16,631 nt of DNA from an uncultured Kineosporia sp. (GTDB taxonomy: Bacteria; Actinomycetota; Actinomycetes; Actinomycetales; Kineosporiaceae): assembly GCA_937859855.1 (NCBI GenBank), contig CALMAR010000194.1, forward strand, positions 336 through 16,966, read 5' to 3'. This document shows positions 13,539 through 16,631 of the stretch, piece by piece. Under the pieces are notes generated by a model. That model was not told the DNA's origin. It made no database searches and saw nothing but the letters and a program-made list of their open reading frames with translations. Positions within the stretch are counted from its first letter, which is position 1; the number at the start of each line of letters is the position of its first letter. Made by a program: the position numbers and the translations under genes.

Positions 13539-14624
13539 TCAGACCGCCCGGAGCAGGGCAGAGCACAGGGTCAGGCCGGGTCCGAATGCCATCGCCACCG
13601 CCGTCGTCCCCGGCCGCGGGGCATGCTGCTGCCTCATCTGATCGAGGACCAGCATCACCGTGGCGGAGGAACAGTTCCCGTTGTCGCGCAGAACCTCGCG
13701 GCTGATGTCCAGACTGCCCTCAGGCAGCTGCAGCCGGTCGGCGATGACATCGAGGATGCGCGGGCCGCCCGGGTGCACCACCCACTCATCGACGTTTCCA
13801 GTCTCCAGTTCGTGCGGCTTGAGCAGGCTGGTCATCGCGTCCCCGACCGACATCGACAGCACTTCGGGCACTTTGGCCGACAGGCCCATCTTGAAACCGT
13901 GATCGGTGACCTCCCAGCTCATCAGCCGCTGAGTGCCGGGCGCGGTGACCGAGGACGTGGCCAGCACCTCGAAGCCGGTCTGGGCATCCGGCTCGACCAC
14001 GAAGGCGGTGGCGGCGTCGGCGAACAACGAGTGAGCGACCACCTGTTCCAGGTCGGAGTCCGCCTCGCGCGGCTGGACGTGCAGAGAAGGCAGTTCGACG
14101 CACAGCACCACCGAGGGAAGATTCTGCGCGGCGACGTAGTTGGCGGCGGCGCCCAGCGCGGGAATGGCGGCGTAGCAGCCCATGTGCCCGATCAGCAGTC
14201 GTTGCACCGTGTTCGGCATACCCAGATCATCGGCCAGGAGGATGTCCAGCCCGGGGGTGGCGTATCCGGTGCAGGAGACCACCACCAGTTGCCCGGCCGC
14301 ATCCGGCCCGAGCCCGGCCCGGGCCAGGGCCGCCGTGATCGCCTGGCGGCCCAGCTCTCTGGCTTCGGGCAGGTAGCGGCGCATCCGCTGGCCGGTCGTC
14401 CAGAGACTGACGTCTTCCTGGGCCGGATCAGCCACGCCATGCCTGGTACTGACCCCGCATCGCTTGAAGACAGCTTCGGCGACCCGGTTTCCCGCCATTC
14501 GCGGCCCGAAGTAGCTGTCCCAGATGGACTGCTGGGACAACGCCTGGGGGAAGGCCGACGCCTGCCCGGTGATCACCGGGCGGGCCAGGCGGCCAGCAGC
14601 TGGTTCGCGCGCAGAGGTGTTCAC
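13539..14624 (-). CDS. Type III polyketide synthase
   Basis: A 361-residue homodimeric condensing enzyme of the chalcone synthase-like family that extends an acyl-CoA starter with malonyl-CoA units and cyclises the product to a resorcinol, pyrone or similar ring. The catalytic triad is complete: Cys150 in LIGHMGCYAAIPALG, His284 in WVVHPGGPRILD and Asn317 in DNGNCSSATVM. The conserved FGPGLT loop is near the C-terminus, and VSCTGYATPGLD is the usual strand before the active site. The start is GTG 14624 with GAAGGA five bases upstream; it begins one base after the methyltransferase stop, so they form an operon. The bacterial alkylresorcinol/alkylpyrone synthase group (SrsA, ArsB/C, Mycobacterium Pks10/11/18) is the best comparison. 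The starter length cannot be read from sequence. Confidence 0.95.
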   Translation of the reverse strand: MNTSAREPAAGRLARPVITGQASAFPQALSQQSIWDSYFGPRMAGNRVAEAVFKRCGVSTRHGVADPAQEDVSLWTTGQRMRRYLPEARELGRQAITAALARAGLGPDAAGQLVVVSCTGYATPGLDILLADDLGMPNTVQRLLIGHMGCYAAIPALGAAANYVAAQNLPSVVLCVELPSLHVQPREADSDLEQVVAHSLFADAATAFVVEPDAQTGFEVLATSSVTAPGTQRLMSWEVTDHGFKMGLSAKVPEVLSMSVGDAMTSLLKPHELETGNVDEWVVHPGGPRILDVIADRLQLPEGSLDISREVLRDNGNCSSATVMLVLDQMRQQHAPRPGTTAVAMAFGPGLTLCSALLRAV

Positions 14625-14625
14625 G

Positions 14626-15363
14626 TCAGTCCTTCGATCCGACGGCCTGATAGACCCCGGACAGCGATCGGATCGGCACCATCGCGACCATCGGCCGGCG
14701 CCGCAGAAGCCAGCGGACGTATCCGATCAGCGAGGGCCGCAAACCGCGCAGCACGGTGATCTGGACGCCACCAGCGCGCAGCAGCCGGGTCAGCCGGTCC
14801 GGGTCGACCAGCAGAGCCGGATGGTGGATTCCCGGTGGCGGTCCTCCGGGCAGCCGCTCAGCGATCCGGATCAGCGCGACCCGCGCTATCCGGGTGTCGG
14901 CCAGGGTGTCCATCACCAGGACGCCGCCCGGCGCCAGCACCCGGGCCAGCTCGGCGCAGGCGCCGTCCAGGTCAGTCAGGTGCTCCAGCACCTCACCGGC
15001 GACCACGCAGCCGAAGGCGCCGTCGGCGAAGGGCAGGCGCAGGGCGTCCGCGTTCACCGGCGCCACCCCATGGGCGCGGGCCTGGCGCAGCGACAGCCGG
15101 GACAGATCCACGCCGATGTGCCGCCAGCCCAGCCGCCGATCAGTCAGATGGGGCGCCAGCAACCCGGCCCCGCAGGCGACGTCCAGCAGCGGGGCGCCCG
15201 GATACGGCGGCGGCGGGATCTGACCGGCCCGGACCCGGGCCAGCCAGTGCAGGGCGGCGAACTTGCCGTACGGCGGCCACCACTCATCGGTCAGGTCGTC
15301 GTACTGAGCCGGATCGTTGCGCAGGCGGAGCGGGTGGACCGGAGCAGGAGCGGTACGACCCAC
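14626..15363 (-). CDS. SAM-dependent O-methyltransferase (UbiG-like)
   Basis: A class I methyltransferase of 245 residues that transfers a methyl group from S-adenosylmethionine. The N-terminal segment YDDLTDEWWPPYGKFAALHW closely resembles the substrate-side start of UbiG/Coq3 ubiquinone O-methyltransferases. Motif I is DVACGAGLL at 61-69, the ribose-binding acidic residue is D86 (GVDLSRLSL), motif II/III are NADALRLPFADGAFGCVV and EVLEHL, and LARVLAPGGVLVMDT follows. The C-terminal HHPALLVDPDRL also fits the UbiG group. The start is GTG 15363 with GAGGTG close upstream. It is the first gene of an operon with the type III PKS, so the likely substrate is a hydroxyl of the polyketide ring, possibly after the flavin hydroxylase has acted. 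Ring C-methylation is an alternative. Confidence 0.92.
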   Translation of the reverse strand: MGRTAPAPVHPLRLRNDPAQYDDLTDEWWPPYGKFAALHWLARVRAGQIPPPPYPGAPLLDVACGAGLLAPHLTDRRLGWRHIGVDLSRLSLRQARAHGVAPVNADALRLPFADGAFGCVVAGEVLEHLTDLDGACAELARVLAPGGVLVMDTLADTRIARVALIRIAERLPGGPPPGIHHPALLVDPDRLTRLLRAGGVQITVLRGLRPSLIGYVRWLLRRRPMVAMVPIRSLSGVYQAVGSKD

Positions 15364-15377
15364 CAGGCTTCACCTCA

Positions 15378-15453
15378 GCTGTTCGATTGGCTGTCGATTC
15401 GGGCTGTCTCGATCAGCCGTTCGAGCTCGGCTGTTCGACACTGACTGTTCCTA
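15378..15453. repeat. Six imperfect repeats (GCTGTTCGA) before the methyltransferase-PKS operon
   Basis: Copies of GCTGTTCGA start at 15378 (exact), 15390 (one base shorter), 15403 (one base longer), 15416 (GCCGTTCGA), 15430 (exact) and 15444 (ACTGTTCCT, weak). The start-to-start distances are 12, 13, 13, 14 and 14 bases. On the minus strand, the operon's own strand, they read TCGAACAGC. The last one ends at 15378, just before the ribosome binding site of the methyltransferase gene. Two further partial matches lie at 15491-15503. An array of operator half-sites or a leader RNA element is possible. Confidence 0.6.
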
Positions 15454-15478
15454 CGGAGCCGGTTACTGACCGGTTCAG

Positions 15479-15508
15479 CAAGTGGATCACGCCGTTCTGT
15501 TCCACTTG
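15479..15508. terminator. 8-bp inverted repeat between ABC ATPase and methyltransferase genes
   Basis: CAAGTGGA (15479-15486) and TCCACTTG (15501-15508) are perfect arms with a 14-base loop. It lies about 50 bases after the ABC ATPase stop codon on the minus strand. It could terminate that transcript or act as an operator for the methyltransferase-PKS operon. Confidence 0.35.
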
Positions 15509-15524
15509 TCCGCGGGTCGTCCGC

Positions 15525-15542
15525 GGGGGTGCGCGATCCCCC
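15525..15542 (-). terminator. GGGGG/CCCCC hairpin after ABC ATPase gene
   Basis: GGGGG (15525-15529) and CCCCC (15538-15542) can form a 5-bp GC stem with an 8-base loop, starting 15 bases after the ATPase stop codon in the direction of transcription. There is no T-tract. Two direct copies of GTCCGCGGG (15508-15516 and 15519-15527) lie beside it. Confidence 0.35.
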
Positions 15543-15556
15543 TCCCGCGTCCGGGG

Positions 15557-16600
15557 TCAGGCCGAAGGAACCACCAGCACGGGGTCGGGCCGGATGGTGA
15601 CCCGGGCCAGCGATCCGGCCGGGAAGTCGCTGGCCTGCGAGGTGGGCATCTGAGCCACCACCGGCCCGGACGGCCCCAGATCGACTGTGACCCGGCTGAC
15701 CGCCCCCAGGAACGAGATCGCGATCACCTGCCCGACCAGCGGGTCGGATGCGCCGGCGCCGTCCAGCGGCGACAACGACAGCGCCTCGGGCCGGACCATG
15801 GCCACCACAGCGCCGTCCGGCGTCTGCGGATCCACCAGCGGGACCACCGCGCCCAGGATCGACGCCGATGAGCCCGCCACCGTGGCCGGCATCTTGTTGC
15901 TCAGCCCGACGAAGTCGGCCACGAATGGCGTGGCCGGGCGGTGGTAGACCTCGGTCGGCAAGCCGAGCTGCTCCAGCTGGCCGGCCCGCATCACCCCGAC
16001 CCGATCGGCGATGGCCAGCGCCTCCTCCTGGTCGTGGGTGACGAACAGGGTGGTGGTGCCCACCTCCAGCTGCACCCGGCGGATCTCATCCCGCAGCTGG
16101 GCGCGCACCTTGGCGTCCAGCGCGGACAACGGCTCGTCCAGCAGCAGCACCTTGGGCCGGATGGCCAGCGCCCGGGCCAGCGCGACCCGTTGCTGCTGGC
16201 CGCCGGACATCTGAAAGGCGTAGCGGTTCGCTTGGGCGGAAAGGCCTACCAGTTCGAGCATCTCGCCGGCCCGCTGATCGCGTTCGGCGGTGGAGACCTT
16301 GCGCAGCCGTAATCCGAAGGCCACGTTCTGGCGTGCCGTCATGTTGGGGAACAGCGAGTAGGCCTGGAACACCATGCCCATATCGCGCTTGTTGGTCGGC
16401 ACCGCGGTGACGTCCTGGCCACCGACGATGACCCGGCCGCCGTCAGCGTCCTCCAGCCCGGCCAGCAGCCGCAGCGCCGTGGTCTTGCCGCATCCCGAAG
16501 GTCCCAGCAGCGCGATCATTTCGCCGGCCCGGAGGGTCAGGCTGAGCCCGTCGAGGGCAACGACACCGCCGTAGCTGCGGCGCAGATCGTCCAGCTGCAC
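15557..16600 (-). CDS. ABC transporter ATP-binding protein (PotA/FbpC/PhnT-like), possibly 5'-partial
   Basis: The cytoplasmic ATPase of a binding-protein-dependent importer of the spermidine/putrescine, Fe(III) or 2-aminoethylphosphonate group. It is 347 residues from GTG 16600. Walker A is GPSGCGKTT with K39, the Q-loop is VFQAYSLFPNMT, the signature is MSGGQQQRVALARAL, Walker B is VLLLDEPLSALD, and the switch histidine is in FVTHDQEEALAIADR. The C-terminal third has the TOBE/OB-type fold of the group (VAMVRPEALSL, then a final strand pair). The frame stays open to the window edge (AGTAGAAGVEV before the GTG) and no ribosome binding site precedes the GTG, so the real start may lie outside. 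The permease and binding-protein genes are not in the window. The substrate cannot be told from the ATPase alone. Confidence 0.93.
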   Translation of the reverse strand: MQLDDLRRSYGGVVALDGLSLTLRAGEMIALLGPSGCGKTTALRLLAGLEDADGGRVIVGGQDVTAVPTNKRDMGMVFQAYSLFPNMTARQNVAFGLRLRKVSTAERDQRAGEMLELVGLSAQANRYAFQMSGGQQQRVALARALAIRPKVLLLDEPLSALDAKVRAQLRDEIRRVQLEVGTTTLFVTHDQEEALAIADRVGVMRAGQLEQLGLPTEVYHRPATPFVADFVGLSNKMPATVAGSSASILGAVVPLVDPQTPDGAVVAMVRPEALSLSPLDGAGASDPLVGQVIAISFLGAVSRVTVDLGPSGPVVAQMPTSQASDFPAGSLARVTIRPDPVLVVPSA

Positions 16601-16631
16601 CTCGACGCCGGCAGCGCCAGCGGTCCCGGCG

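Noticed and set aside
13470..14759. A 429-codon plus-strand open frame across the PKS gene
   Set aside because: It is the complement of a type III PKS with intact active site. Its His/Arg/Gly/Gln-rich translation matches no family.
14524..15653. Long plus-strand open frames opposite the methyltransferase gene and intergenic region
   Set aside because: They are antisense to a clear methyltransferase. Their translations are Arg/Pro/Gln/Ser-rich without any motif.
1..16631. CRISPR arrays, tRNA or rRNA genes, insertion sequences, phage genes
   Set aside because: No regular repeat-spacer pattern, cloverleaf with CCA-end context, rRNA core sequence, transposase or terminal inverted repeats could be found by reading. 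The repeat run at 15378-15453 has spacers of only a few bases and is not CRISPR-like.

Overview
The window comes from a high-GC actinobacterium. Coding regions are strongly G/C-ending, GTG starts and 4-base start/stop overlaps are common, and the gene families present (SigE-type ECF sigma factor with membrane partner, LytTR regulator beside SSS permeases, type III PKS) are typical of the group. The style suggests Propionibacteriales or a relative, but this is inference and nothing in the window proves a genus.

Left edge (1-1466): the 3' part of an unrecognised protein gene converges with a GtrA-family membrane protein gene on the minus strand. A short stem-loop sits at the junction.

Acetate block (1467-9798, plus strand): a LytTR-type response regulator with no kinase beside it has a near-consensus promoter that looks leaderless. 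It is translationally coupled to a two-helix membrane protein laid out like a diverged DUF485 protein, followed by an SSS-family (ActP-like) permease. A second module follows: a canonical DUF485 (YjcH-like) protein and a full-length cation/acetate symporter, overlapping by 4 bases. After a nested hairpin come a lipoprotein of unknown function, the C-terminal remnant of a MazF/PemK toxin gene, a leader able to fold, and acetyl-CoA synthetase. Together these genes would sense an unknown signal, import acetate or another short carboxylate, and activate it to acetyl-CoA.

Sigma block (9884-11742, minus strand): an anti-sigma-like protein with two membrane segments, translationally coupled to a SigE-family ECF sigma factor. 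The sigma gene is divergent from the next gene, and the short space between them holds a TATA-like element readable on both strands.

Aromatic polyketide block (11808-15363): an FAD-dependent aromatic hydroxylase (plus strand) converges with a minus-strand operon of a UbiG-like methyltransferase and a type III polyketide synthase that start and stop one base apart. This set resembles the known srsABC logic of Streptomyces griseus (alkylresorcinol synthesis, then methylation and ring hydroxylation to phenolic or quinone lipids). A run of about six imperfect repeats (GCTGTTCGA on plus, TCGAACAGC on minus) lies directly before the methyltransferase ribosome binding site.

Right edge: the ATPase gene of a spermidine/iron/phosphonate-type ABC importer on the minus strand, possibly cut at its 5' end. 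I saw no tRNA, rRNA, CRISPR array, insertion sequence or intact phage gene. The most notable items are the repeat array before the PKS operon, the type III PKS/methyltransferase/hydroxylase set, the two parallel permease modules under an apparently orphan LytTR regulator, and the structured acs leader.
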